From Strix aluco (taxonomy: Eukaryota > Chordata > Aves > Strigiformes > Strigidae): a stretch of 64,000 nt of DNA. Below the pieces are notes generated by a model. The model was not told where the DNA came from. It worked only from the letters and a program-made list of their open reading frames with translations, and did no database searches. The DNA lies in the NCBI RefSeq assembly GCF_031877795.1, contig NC_133939.1, forward strand, positions 4,569,698 to 4,633,697. Direction: 5' to 3'. Every line of letters begins with the position of its first letter. Positions within the stretch are counted from its first letter, which is position 1. The position numbers were made by a program, and so were the translations under genes. Positions 32,276 to 45,000 of this stretch are shown piece by piece.

Positions 32276-34869
32276 TGCAAAACGGACATGGGAGCGAGAA
32301 AGAAATTCCAGTCTCAGGTTTACAGAAAACGCTGCGGACAACCTTCCTGCTCACCTGAACTAAGGATTTAAGAAAGCCGGCTCGAGATACTCAAACCAAG
32401 GTACTGCGCTTAGTTATTAAAACAAAATACGCCTGAAAGGCCAAGAAAAGTGTCATGCTAATGGTGAGCATTTTTGGAGTATGGTGTTTCTACATCGCAG
32501 TGTCTTAGGCCTATGCACTCCAAAAGGAACCTCAGTGAAGAGCAGGAGCTACTGTAAGAAACACACAGAAACAGTGCTGACCCTTGTGTTCTCGTCTTTC
32601 CTCTGTATCACTGGGTGATGGTTTTAGAAACTGAGTATTTAACAATAAAGATTCTCATACTTTGTAAAAGTAGTTTGGAGACATTTTGTGCTGGCATGGT
32701 TTTATCTTTGTATTTTTACTTTGTATTTTCTTCTCTTTTGGCAAATAAAGGATTTTTGAATTTAAAAAGTCAAACCTGTCTCATAGTGGTGGGGTAGTGT
32801 TATTGTTCACTTCATCTCCAGCTGCTGTCCCAAAATTGCTTTCCCTGCTGCTGCTAAGCTCATGCCACCCAGTCACCTGTCAGCAAGCCTGCCAAAGCCA
32901 AAATTCCAGGCTTTCTTCTCAAAAATACTGGGGAAAACAAGCAATCCGACCACTTACCTTCCTCACATCTTCATCCTCAACAGAGAGCACTGTCCCCGTG
33001 CTGACTTACCAAAACGCCAGGCTCCCTCACCTTAACCTGTCCCGACAAAAGGGACGTCTCCCGATCTTCTGCAAGAGGAATGAAGAATAACAAAAAAAGA
33101 GAAAAAGCAATGCCTTTTCTAATTTCATTATATGCAAATGCTCAAGCAGAATCACTGCATTATCGTAGTACTTCATCTGTGAGACTGACGGGTCAGCCTT
33201 CCCTGTGTGCCTAGATCTGGACAGTACAGCTGCTTATTGGTGGGGACCTCTGGGTTTCTTTAAAATACCAGCGGCACTTCAATTTGAAAAATTAAATAGT
33301 TAAGACCAAAGATGTGCTTGCGACATCATCAGTACTACTTTAAATGGTATTCTATACCTTTCAGAGGGGATATCACCAGCCGCGCCACATACTTGGAATG
33401 ATTCTAACATAAAAAGCTGCTTTTTTATTATTTCACTTCTCAGAAAGTTAGCTAGCAATCAAAGGGTTTTTTATAATTTGTATAAAAATTAAATATGTAA
33501 AAAAAATGGGGGGGTGGATGCTTTTATTCTGATTCGTGCCAGAATATTTGCACGATTCCTGTGCCACATGTATATGATCTTTTTCTTGAAAGTCCATCAG
33601 AGTTTCATCGAACAAGCAGCTCCTTGCTGCGCCAGAAGTACCTGCCCTAGAAATCAGGCTTTTCAGGTTTTATTTCAGACTGCTGGTACCCTGCAACTCT
33701 CCATTTTTTTTTTTTTCCTAACAGCACAGAATTCCGCGGTGCTTGCAGGGGGGCAGCCTCTCAGATGTAACGATGACACAGATGGAAGCAGGTGTGCCAG
33801 AAGCCATCTGGTACCTGCCTCCCGCCTTTGCGATGGGGTTTTAAAACTCGTGTGCACGCACAGGAACGGCTGCGGGGAGTTGGAGGCAAAGCAGGGTCTG
33901 TTGTGACCCCACTGCTCGCAGGCCCTACAGCGCAGGGTCACGCGAGCCAGAGGGCGAGACCGTCACCTGCGCGGACAAACCGCTCCAAGAGCGGCGAGGG
34001 CAACCCAAGCCAAGGGCTCATTTCCAGTTTGGCTTCCCTGTCCCTCCTCCCGCTGGGATTTCATCCCAGCCAGTGATTTCACTGATGGACGATACGTGGA
34101 AAGAGCCTTTCCCCTCAAAAGGAAAGTTTAGATTCTTCTCTTTCTTGACAGAGCATCTTCCCCACGTGCAGGTGTGGACGGCCAAAAGCACTAGAGGGAT
34201 TTGGTACCACTACACACGAGCAGAAGCCCTTCCAGAGGAGCTCTGTTCTCTCCATCCTTGCAGCATGTTTTCAGGCAGGAAGACTCCCACAGCAAAACAT
34301 TCGATAGACTGCTGCTTGTTCCTTCTGATGCGGCTCTACAAATTGCAGGATTTTAATAAAGTTTGGAAGTCAATCACCATCTTCAAGAGGCTTGGGAAGA
34401 AAGCTGAAATACCACACACTTCCTACGTGAAAAAAATCCCCAAGCAGCAGATTCCTCTGGGCTATGGCCGAGAACAGCTCCCCAGATCCAGGGCACAGCC
34501 AGAGGAGCGCCCGGGCGAAGCTGGAGCTGCCCCGATCCTCGCGCCGGCTCCCCGCCGGGGGCTCCCCGGGACTCCCTCTGAGCACAGCCGGCCCGGCACA
34601 GGACGCTGCTCACGTTGCTGTAAAACGGAAACTCACGCTTTTCAAACTAGAACCACTGCAATTATTTTCAGCAGCATTACGATCCTTTCCACTGCTCAGC
34701 GTATTTGAGAACAACTAGCCAGGAGGTTAAGAAAACCAAACCAAGCCAACCCTAATTTAAACAATTACAGAATTAGTCATCAACAGACTAAGTAGTATTT
34801 AGACAGTAAGTTCAACATATGCCACACTGATGCCCTTAGCAGTTGCAAAATAGAATTAGAAAACTAACA

Positions 34870-34875
34870 TTTATT
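34870..34875 (-). other. Distal poly(A) signal candidate for MSL2
   Basis: AATAAA on the minus strand (TTTATT on plus), followed 30-60 bases downstream by a GT-rich stretch (AGTGTGGCATATGTTG). Confidence 0.45.
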
Positions 34876-35580
34876 AAATCAATTTGAATTTTAATATACA
34901 TTTCAAGAACGTGGCAGCATAAAAGGAAATGTTTTTAGAAACAACCTGAATCTACCATTTGCAATTTTACATTAACGATCAGGGCTCTCCTGTCAACGGT
35001 TCCAAAACACACTTGACCTAAATTCTCCGACTTTTGGTACCATATTTAATGCAGCAGTGAGATAGTAGTAAAGATGCCAAGTACTCCCACATTTCTGGAG
35101 CAAAGGTACTATGTATTTAATTTAATGAAAAGTCCTAATAAATGTACCATCAACAATCTCAGCAAAACTTAACAGCTCTGCAAAAGCATTCAGAAACAAC
35201 CCATGCTGTGCAGTTTACTCCCCTTAAATCAGACTCTGGTTTGGCTACTTTTCTTACACGTAGTGGACTAATAAACAGATTTACATTAGTAGGTCACGAT
35301 CAAACCACCAAATTAGAAAATGGCAGGATCCTTTTGGGTCAACACAAAAATCACATAGAAGTTTAACTAAATACATTTTAATAGGACATCGTTAAATCTC
35401 ATGAGGGCTAAAAAACACAGATCTTGGGTACTTGGGTTGGCAAATAAAGACAAGAATACTAAGAAGCATTTTCCACCATTTACTCATTATCAAAAATATT
35501 TTTCAACTCTTCTTGCAAAACAAAAACAAAAAAAGTACAGACTGGACACGTACATCACATTTTTCTTCCTATGGCTTTAA

Positions 35581-35600
35581 CCCCCCACCCTACCCACCCC
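35581..35600 (-). other. G-quadruplex motif in MSL2 3' UTR
   Basis: On the transcribed-sense minus strand the sequence is GGGG-T-GGG-TA-GGG-T-GGGGGG. These are four G-tracts with loops of 1, 2 and 1 nt, the most stable class of predicted intramolecular G-quadruplex. Confidence 0.75.
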
Positions 35601-36799
35601 ACAGAAAAGACGGGGGGAGAAACAAACCAAAACCAACAGAAAGATCTGACCACATTCACAGAAAATGACACCATGGTACACTACAAAACAAAAGGAGGTG
35701 TCATTTGTGTCCAAAGGTTTTTGCTTATTTCTTAGGTGAGGAACCATCATTGTACATGCTTTGTGCCAAATCAAAAGACACCTAAGGTTAGGTCGGAAAG
35801 CACTGCGGGGGTCGCTGGAGGAACGGAGGGAAGATGGAAGCAGTAAAAGTAACTCCAAAAGTTCACGTACTATTTAACATGCTGTTGAGACAGGGATTGC
35901 CTTTTAAATCAGAAGGTGATGGTTTGTGTTCTAGTCAGCCCATGTTCGATTTGTGCTCTGTCATTCAAAGAGGAGAAATTTCAGCTTTCACAAAGTAACC
36001 TGACTTTACTAGGCTGCCAACGCAAGACTAAATTCTTCCGCTTGTACTCTTATTTAGGAATTATGCCAAAATAAACCATTTCTGCATACAGCTGAATTCC
36101 TACAAAGGTGCCTCCATTTTAACACCTTCTGAGATAAGCTGACAACTTTGTGTTGTTTTTCCTTTTTGGAGCCCTTCAGCCCAGGTTGAAAAGCACTGAC
36201 CCTTGAAAGCAACTTTCAACGTATTAGTGAAAAATGAGAGGGATTCTGGGTGGAGTAATATAGCTTATTCTGTCTAACAAACATGCAAAATACTTGATCT
36301 TAGATAGCAATCGATCCTCTGCCCCAGCTGGAAGATGCCTGTCAGTGAAGAGCTACCCTCAAGCGGACGGGTTCCAGGTCTACGGTGGCACAAACTTAAT
36401 GAAACACACGCACAGCCCCCAGTGGTGGTAACTGCTGGGGAAGTCTCTGTGTTTTCCAGGCACTAACTGGCAACAGAGGGGGTGAAAAAAAATCAGCCAA
36501 GGTGTCTCTCTGTAACCCACAAAGCCCCTTCTCTTTTCTAGAAGCAACAGCAGTGAAATCAGCAGGAACTCAAAAAAAAAAAAAAAAGAAAGAAAAAAAA
36601 AAGGGGGGAGGGCAGGGAAGCAGAGAATGGTGCTAATAACACTTGAGCCTTCTTTGTGTATAATTTTCTCGCCCCAGCCAAAATAGTAACGTGTCAAACA
36701 AACAGAGTTGGCACAGAGGGCGTAACAGATCAGGAACGTGACCTGCGGAATTGTCAAGAAAACAAAAAAACGAGTGGTGGTGTTAACGGGGACGGAGTA

Positions 36800-36841
36800 T
36801 CGGAGTCAGCAGTTCGACGTTCATCGTATCGAACCAGCCGA
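36800..36841. repeat. CpG-dense nested hairpin in MSL2 3' UTR
   Basis: The inner arms GTTCGA (36812-36817) and TCGAAC (36829-36834) pair perfectly around an 11-nt loop. The outer arms TCGG (36800-36803) and CCGA (36838-36841) also pair. About ten CpGs fall within 36768-36860. Confidence 0.6.
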
Positions 36842-36908
36842 TCTTCCCAACCCTCGTCTGGAGACTGGGCTGCTTTTTGGGCTGTTAGCTTTCTCAATAT
36901 ATTACTAA

Positions 36909-36920
36909 TTTATTTTTATT
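36909..36920 (-). other. Proximal poly(A) signal candidates for MSL2
   Basis: Two adjacent AATAAA hexamers on the minus strand, within an AT-rich tract about 540 bases after the MSL2 stop. Confidence 0.35.
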
Positions 36921-37458
36921 ATTATTTTTAAGCTGTTCCATATAGTAGATAACCAGTTCTCACAATCAGAGATTATCTACCCTTTTCCGAGTGTGTTCTC
37001 CAGCTCAATGCTGTACTTCCTACAGGAATATTAGATGATTTTTCTAGTGATGGCGACTAACTGATCAGTCATTACTGTTCTACACCATAATCCGGCACAG
37101 TTTAGATGGACTAACTAGATACCACTTTTCTACATTTAAGCAGAAGCTTTGACTGAGCACAAAGCATGACCAAAGTACAATGAGGTTAATATATTCCTTG
37201 CCAAAGATCTGGTGATAAAATCATTTACATCAGCAATTGATCTCAAACTATGAGGTGCTGTAAGAACTAAAAACAGTTTTAGGGTAACTCCTCCATTATC
37301 TGCAACTATTTCCCAGACACTAATACACATAACATAGCAATGAAAAACACTTGATACAAGTGATCTAAACGCAGGAGCTCCAGCAAGTTAAACAGAACCA
37401 TAGCTGCCTTAAAACTGTAGCAGTTCCCCTACTGACGGCAGGGAAAAGAAAGAAAGAT

Positions 37459-39056
37459 TCAACAGTCATATCTCATGTCTATAGCTTCATCCAAACTTTT
37501 ATCATCGTGTGTACTGGCAGCTAAAAACGTCGTTACTGGTGACCCTGTCACATTGATTACACTGGTGCTTGTGCTGGCATTGCGCACCGCAATGCTTGTC
37601 ACATTAATGCCCAAAGTAAGCCGAGTCTGCTCCAAGGCCTTTTCTGGCACTGCAAACGCCTCCAGCTTCTTCTCCCCATTAGCCATGTATGAGTTTTGGC
37701 AGCCACGGCATATGCAGTCAAGGCAGGCTTTGCGGTTCGAATAGCAAGGGCAGCGTTGGCCACGGCATGTAAGAACACTTGGATTTTGGGTGGCACGACC
37801 ACATTTACACCCTTTCTTTTCTTGTGGCTTTTTATACACAGTTTTTGTTGGGCTTCCTGGCATAACGTTACTGCTAGGAACTTTCTCCTTTGCTTTGTCT
37901 TTTGTTTTCAGCACCCCTGGTTTGGCTTTCGGGTGAGATTTCTTAGGGGCATGTTCTAAATTCTTTTTCATGCTTTTGTTAGACAGGAGCACAGTTTTAC
38001 TGATTTTGGGAGTAGTGCCTCCGTTAGGTACAGTCGCAATAGGCTGCAAAGACATTTTATTTTCCTGTTTCACTGTTACAGGAGCTGACGCTCCCAGTGT
38101 TGGGCCACAGATGATGCTGGAAATGGGTAGAGGTTGAACCTTTTCACTGTCGCTTTCTGATCGAGATCGCTTTCTGTTTAACTTAACTACCTTCGGCGTC
38201 GCCGCTGTACAGGAGATTCCGTGAGGAGAAGCATCTGTGGACATGAAAATGTTATGGCTAAGAGGTGGGGGAGAAAGCTGCAGGAAAGGGCCGTTAGTCA
38301 TGTTTGCTTCCAAGCTGGGCTGCAAATTAGAATCACAGACTTCAGTATTTGAAACGGTCTCTAAGCTCCGGAGAACTTCCTCAACGCTGAGGAGAAGCGA
38401 GCCACCTGGTTTTATATCTTCACTGAAACTGCAGATGTCAATGCCTGTCGTACACAAGTCACTAGTAGAAACTGTATCGCACACAGGCTGCAGGCTGCTG
38501 GAGATGTCTTCAGTTTTTATATACTCTCCAGTACTACAGACATCAATTGTGTTTGTGTGTTCAGGAGAAGGAATATTCACTCCGAGTTTATCTACCGAAA
38601 GCCCATTACAATTGGGCAACCCGTTGATAACAGAACCTCTAATATCAATGTTGTGTGTGCTTTCAGGGATTGACGTAAAACTAGCTGGAGGATCAGTTGT
38701 GAGTTCTGAGGTTGAAGGTACTGGGGAATGTGTCAAACACAAAGCCAAGCCTGCATCGGAAGATTTTTCTGTCTCTTCGTGGAGTGGTGATCCATCTTTG
38801 AGCAAAGCCAAAAGATCTGCGGAACAATCGACTGCTTGGATAATATCTCGTGCCAGTGGAGTTTGCGTTATGTATTCGCAGAGTTTCTTATAGCAGTTCA
38901 CTAAGATGCTTAACTGCTTATTCTCCTCAAACTGTTCGTAGTCCTTGCACCAGCTACATGACGGTTTCATCATCATCTTCTTGCCTTTACAAGTTTTGCA
39001 GACATAATGCTGACATGTGGAGTTGGTAGGAGCAATGGGGTCTTGTAGCAAATTTC
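37459..39056 (-). CDS. MSL2: MSL2 exon 2, bulk of the protein
   Basis: Acceptor TTTTTTCCCCAG, then GA completing Gly48, Asn49 and LLQDPIAPTNSTCQHYVCKT. A single 1.6-kb exon carries the distal RING ligands, a Ser/Thr-rich middle, the NLS, the CXC domain (DNA 37815-37687) and the very conserved tail ending DEAIDMRYDC, with TGA at 37461-37459. There is no frameshift or premature stop. Confidence 0.98.
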
Positions 39057-42000
39057 CTGGGGAAAAAAGAAAGAGAAAGATTACAATGGACTCAAGGCAG
39101 GTTTCCAGGATAGTATGGGATAAATTTTTTGTACTATCAAAAGAATTACCCGAAAAAGTTCAGCAAGTCACAAGAAAACGTACCACCTGAACAACAGCCT
39201 GTAAGAAGTTTCACAGCTGCCATATCTGGTTTTAAAACAACATTAAATAAATTAAAAAAAAAAAAAACCATCACACCGTAATTGGTTGCACTGCTGCAGC
39301 CTTTAGAAACACTCACAACTAAACCCCTACCAATCCCCTTGTGCCCTTCAGCAGTTTCTTCCATTGAAAATTACAAAACACACCAGATTTCTATGAATTT
39401 ACCAGAAGCGCAACAATAAACTCCCATGAAGAGCTACTGCAGAGATTTTAATGCAATGAGTGAAAACAAATGGCAACAGAGCAGAGGAAATGTAAAAATG
39501 AATGTAAAAATGAAGAATTATCAACGCCAAAAGGGAAGAAGACACTGCAGACTTTGTTTTACTTTTCGTTTAGCTGGGACTAAAAATAGAACCTAGCTTT
39601 GTGACAGTCAATGCCACGAATAAAGCACAAAGTTTTGAACTCCGCAAGCAACAAAACCAGTTAAATGGATCCCAATGAATTCTTGTAAACACTGAATAAA
39701 TCACCTAGTAGTATATTTGAATAAAAATAACATTTAAAAAGAATATTGCTCTCTAATAAATCGCTGTTGTGCCAAGGAACAAGGTGACTATTAACAGAGG
39801 TTAATGAGGTACCTCCTGGTTTTCCAATTCACAGACATCTATCAGTGAAATAACACCTGAAATAGTGCTACTGTCATGGCCGTGATGCTTAAATACTTTA
39901 AAGGGTCAACACCAGCTCATGTCCTGGGCAGGAGTGAACAAATCAGGAGAAAGGATTTTCTCTCCTGAGATCTTACTGTTATGAATAAAAAAACTAATAA
40001 AAATCAGTTGCTAAAGGAATCAACACACCTGACAGCACAGAAAGTTTCAGGCACCCAGTCCTGACAATCTGGAAGGTTATGCCTCCAGATCTCTGGAACT
40101 GTAAAAACCTGGAAGAACACTTTTGTTTTTTCTTAAGAACACACCAAATAACACATAAGGGTAAAACAGGAGAGAACAGAGGTAACTGACATTCTGCATA
40201 GAAATAATCCAACTAGTAACTAGATCCAGAAAGTGTCAGTATTGCTTTGCTATTTCTAGCCAGCTCTAGGCCAGAAAGATATTCTAACACCTAAATTAAA
40301 TTTCAGAGTATCTATAGTAATCTACAGCAACAGGTTTCCCCTCCTTTCCAAGCAGCAGATTTTCAGCTTTGATCAGACCTTTCTCCCCATAAGGAGCCTT
40401 TGTTGGATGAGTTACAACCCTCAGTGAATTCTCAATCAGATCTTCCAAAGTGAAAACACGCCGTTACAAACAAACGAATAAAATTAAACGATTTGGGAAG
40501 AGAAAGCAAAATGCATATATTAGAACAGACTGAGATTAAAAAAAAACGTATCAAATATAAATTTTCTCTCATCACTCACTTGCCAAGGAAATTTTCATCA
40601 CAGAGACTTTCCGTAAGAGATTCTCGTGATAGCGCTTTGAAGGGATCTAATTAACTGGACCTAGTCGAGCAGAATGAGTTATCAACTAAGTACCAGAGCC
40701 CAACCTTTCTACCTTGTAGTACTTTAGTCTGGACTCTGAGCCCTCGGGTAGAAGAGCAAGACATACCATACAAACCCTTGGCTGCAGTAACACTTAAAAT
40801 ACAAAACTTATCCCTCACTCTGTCGCTTTTGTCAAAACATCCCCCCCCCTCTTTCTGACCTAACCCTCTGTACTTTTCATAAATCAAACCACTTTAGAAA
40901 ATTCCACTTTTTGCATGTGTTTCAATGGGACATTTGCATTAGCACAGTAATTCTGCAACACTCTCGAATGAGGGAGCAGACTACCCTATTTTCCCCTTGA
41001 AATCTGAATTCCCTGGTACCTCTTTGGGAAAGGGACACCCTGAACTGTCTTTCAGTAAAAGTGACTTGATGTAAACTGCTTTTTGAGCAACAAATAACAA
41101 GAGTCAGTGCTGAAGTCATCATTACGTAGTACTTTTTTAATAAATTGAGAAAAAAATATAATTGTTTAGAAAGTTGGTGGGTGGCACACATCTACATCGT
41201 GTCAAATAATGAGAATTGTCCTCAGAGCGCGGCTGGAGCAGGGCCGCAGGGGAACAGCCAGGGTTTGAACACGGCTGATCGAGCGATGCAGCAGGAACAC
41301 TGAATAGGAGAAGCTGCAGAACAGAGAAAGGTTCAAAGCACAATTACACTCTTCAAGTTAAGCAGGGAAGATTTAAAGCCAACAGATGGAACATGAAGTC
41401 ACACAATCCAACCTGCAGTGAATTTTTTTTTTTTTTTCCCAAAGTTCCCTTTAAATGACACTATATATGCAGGCAGAGATGTCCATCACAGTCCTAAGAC
41501 TGGATTTGATTTTGTGAGAAAAGTCCCTAACTCCCATGGGGAAAACAAAAGAAAGGTTTAAATCCCATCAGCGAGTCTCAGAAGTCATGTCCTTCAGCAG
41601 AAAGAGTTCACCAACAAGTGTCAGTCCCTTCTGGATCTTGTGTCTTTCCCACAGGCCCAGCAGAAAGCCATGTCCCGACCGGTGCAGGAGGCAAACACAC
41701 CTCAAACTTGTTCATGGAATGCTTCAAGACTTCAGGAGCCATCCCAAAACTACACGCGTCCACAGCGCCTCCAGGACTAGTACCCAATGGAACGAAGCAG
41801 TTGGGCGTGCTCCCCAGGCCACCTGCAGCCTCTTTTTGCTACTTATGATGATCAATGCTTTACAGATTACGAAGCACTAAAATATTTCAGAGATGGGACC
41901 AAATAAGCAATATACCAATTTAACTTTTAATTGGATTTAAAAAAAAAAAAAAAAAAAAAGTCATCACCAACTGTGCATTTTATTTCTCCCAAAATAAATT

Positions 42001-45000
42001 TGGCTGAAACTGTTGAATGGGTGCAAATGCTAAAAGAGGATACTGAAAAAAATGTAAATTTCCAGAAGCTTTGAGAGAAAAAAAGAAAAAAAAAGATGCA
42101 CAGACAAAAAAAACCACTTTACATGCTCTCACTGAAGGACAGAACGGAGTGAGTTCTATTGGTAAATGCCAGGCAACCTACATGGGAGAGACATTAGGAA
42201 TGCCTGAGCTGTGGGAATATTTTCAGTTTGAGCTCCTGTCTCATTGAATATTCATTCTTCAGTCAGAGTTTCTCTCTTGTATGGATTATGTGGCACCTAT
42301 CACTCTTTTTTTAGCTTAACAATACTAAAGCTGAAGAGTCAATCATGAAATGCAAATTCACAGAAAATGAAGTTCCATTACTTTTAATACTGAGGGAATG
42401 GCATTAAGTCAGCGACACTGTCCCAGGAAGACAACGGAATCTGGAGGTACTAAACATTCCCAACTGCTGGACTGTACAGGCTCCCAAGGCATAACACACT
42501 CATTTGATGCTGCAAATTACCAGATCTTCCCAGATTAAGATTATGAACCCCACTATGAAAATAAAGCCAGAAGGGATTCCAAAATGTTACCTAGCCCATC
42601 CTCAAACTCCTCAAAAAGACCACACTGAATTAGACCAAAGATCCAGCTAGCCCAGTGAGCCACCCACTAGTGGCCAAAAGCAGATGCTTAGGGCACAGAG
42701 TAAGAACAAGACAAGTAAACTCTTAATACTTGCCCAGCTTCTAACCATTATTAGCTGAGATGCTTCTCACGGGAGATGGCATTTCCATGCACTCAGTAAC
42801 CCTCAGACTGCCTCATCTCCTCTTTAACTGTCTCACATGTAATCACAGCAGGCTTTGACCAGAAGGTCCCTGGCCAGCTATCCATTGTGCCGAGAATGAC
42901 CTTTTTGATCTGAACATGACTCTTACCAGTTTCACTCGACAATTTCTGGTTCATGTTGGATGAGGCAGCAGTCAGTCCCTTTCCCTCTCCTCCACACTAC
43001 TCATGGTTTTAGAGACATCTCCAAGCTCTTTTCCAGACTGTACAGTTGTCCCTTACATTGGATCACCTTTCTCCTAACTCTTCTAGTCTTTTTTTGACAT
43101 GGGGGGACCACAACTGCAACAATGTTAAGAGATGGGTGAACCACAGCTTTATACAGTGCCATAATAAAGTTCTCCACTTTATTCCAGTCCCAATTTTTAG
43201 CATTTGGTTTGCTTTTATGATTAATACTCAGTACTGATCTGATACTCTCAGGGAGTTTTCTATTGCAAGGCCAAGATCTCACTTTTGGCTGGTAGCCATC
43301 AGTGCTACACCTTTCTATAAATTCTAAATCTAATATCTAAATAAATATAGATCTGCAAGATATAAAAATGGTGGGCTCTGAGAAGTTAATTTTTTTTCTA
43401 TGTTTATAATTTATTATTTATCTAAGCTAAATTTTATTTGTCATTTTATTACGCAGTCATTCATCTGCGTAAGATCCTTCCACGATTACTCAATGTGGGC
43501 CTTCATTTTCACTACTCTAAGTAGCTTGGTGTTACTAAACTTTGCCTCATCTTTTCTCACCCTCTTTTGCAAAGGGTATATTAATACACCAAAAGCAAAA
43601 TCACATTCTTACAAAGCCTCCATTAAGAGGCTTTCCTTAAGCAACAGCAGTTCTTAACTATCCTACTTTCAGAAAGGTTTCCTAAACATCTACATTAATG
43701 AGTACTTAGCATTAATAAGCAGCATATACAGAGGAAATACTGTTAATATATTATTTACAAAATATTCCAGCTGTCCTGGAAAGGCTGCTACCAGGAGGGA
43801 GGTCATTTAAACCACAAGGAATACTTCCTATTGTGTTCCTTAATGAGCATTACTTCACAGCTGCAGGAAGAGGGGAAGCATCTGCAAATTGTATCTCAAA
43901 GACCAAAGGGAGGTGAAGAATTGGGAATCAGAGCAATTGTTAGGTGTATACATCCAGCAAATGCCTCCAAATGGGTGAAATTCACTGAGAAGACAGACTT
44001 GAATGGAAACAGGTCACCTCCCATTCTCATCTATCCTCAGCAAAGGCAGAAATATAATGCCCTACAAAAGGGGCTAAACACAAGTAACTAATTTATTGCC
44101 CTTGGAAAAGCCTACTGAAACATAATATATTGCCTTTTTTAACAACTCAAAATCTTAAGAATAACTCTTAAATTTTAATTTGATGAAGTAAACTAGAAAA
44201 AGTTATGATGTCAAATTTTGTTACAAGTTAAAATAAATGTATCACTGGGGTTAATTTCCAACATTTACCTGCCAAAACAGAGTCTTTTATCCTCGACTGC
44301 ATTCGTATCATCAGAAATCATCCTCGGTTTATAGTGAGCTTTCCACTAGCTTGCTGTGGAACAGCCCAACACTCTACTCCTTTCACTCCCTACCTGACTG
44401 AAGTGGTGTATCTGCTACCCAACGCAGAAGTAGGGCTGGCAATCCATGGAGAAGGGGAGAAGACAGCAAGAAGGAAGATAAGAAGGACGCTCCCCTGCTC
44501 ACCAGTTAATCTGTTAACATCAAACAGTGAAATGACCATGATTTCATTTTTAAACCAAGATTATAAAAAGCTGCTGTGAATTTTGGATTAGTCAGGTCGA
44601 AATTCTACAGCTCTGTGAATCTAGCAAGTGTTAAAAACCAGAAGCTACAATCAATCTGATGAAGCACACATATACTTCTATGTTAGACTTAAAATTAATA
44701 TATGGCAAGCACCTCGAAGTAATAACCCAAACTGGAGACTTAACAGTTGGACTGCTACACTTTCTGCGTTTTCATTTCTGGATTAAACATGATCAGATTG
44801 TTTCTACTAAAATAATTAGCAACAGGCAGTAAACTCTAACAAATTGCTAATTCAAGCTTCAGAGTTAACCACCTCCTGAAGGCTGGGAGCTAGTTCTCAC
44901 CGACTGGTAGTACCACCCGATGGGCTTTTTGAAGTTCAGCTCTCCATCTACCTGCAGCTCAAGCACTTCAGCTGAAGCAGCCTCTGAAAGGAAAAGGCTT

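Larger units (their letters stand above)
27653..34849. other. Intergenic region between convergent PPP2R3A and MSL2
   Basis: No gene is recognised. It contains two minus-oriented CR1 copies (29807-30040 and 30400-31130), and a small CpG-containing patch at 32205-32300. At 33700-34650 there is a modestly GC-rich stretch whose longest open frame (34073-34708) shows no family features. Confidence 0.8.
34850..37458 (-). other. MSL2: MSL2 3' UTR (inferred extent)
   Basis: Sequence downstream of the MSL2 stop on the minus strand. Candidate AATAAA signals are at 36920-36909 (two overlapping copies, about 0.54 kb after the stop) and at 34875-34870 (about 2.6 kb). Using the distal signal gives this extent. 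It includes a G-quadruplex motif (35581-35600) and a CpG-dense hairpin (36800-36841). Which poly(A) site is used cannot be read from sequence alone. Confidence 0.5.

Noticed and set aside
34073..34708. 211-codon plus-strand open frame
   Set aside because: No recognisable domain, mixed hydrophobic and Arg/Pro composition, and no splice or promoter context. It is the longest unexplained frame outside the genes and CpG island, but chance is the better explanation.
37475..38893. Plus-strand frames of 87-218 codons opposite MSL2 exon 2
   Set aside because: They are antisense shadows of the MSL2 coding sequence.
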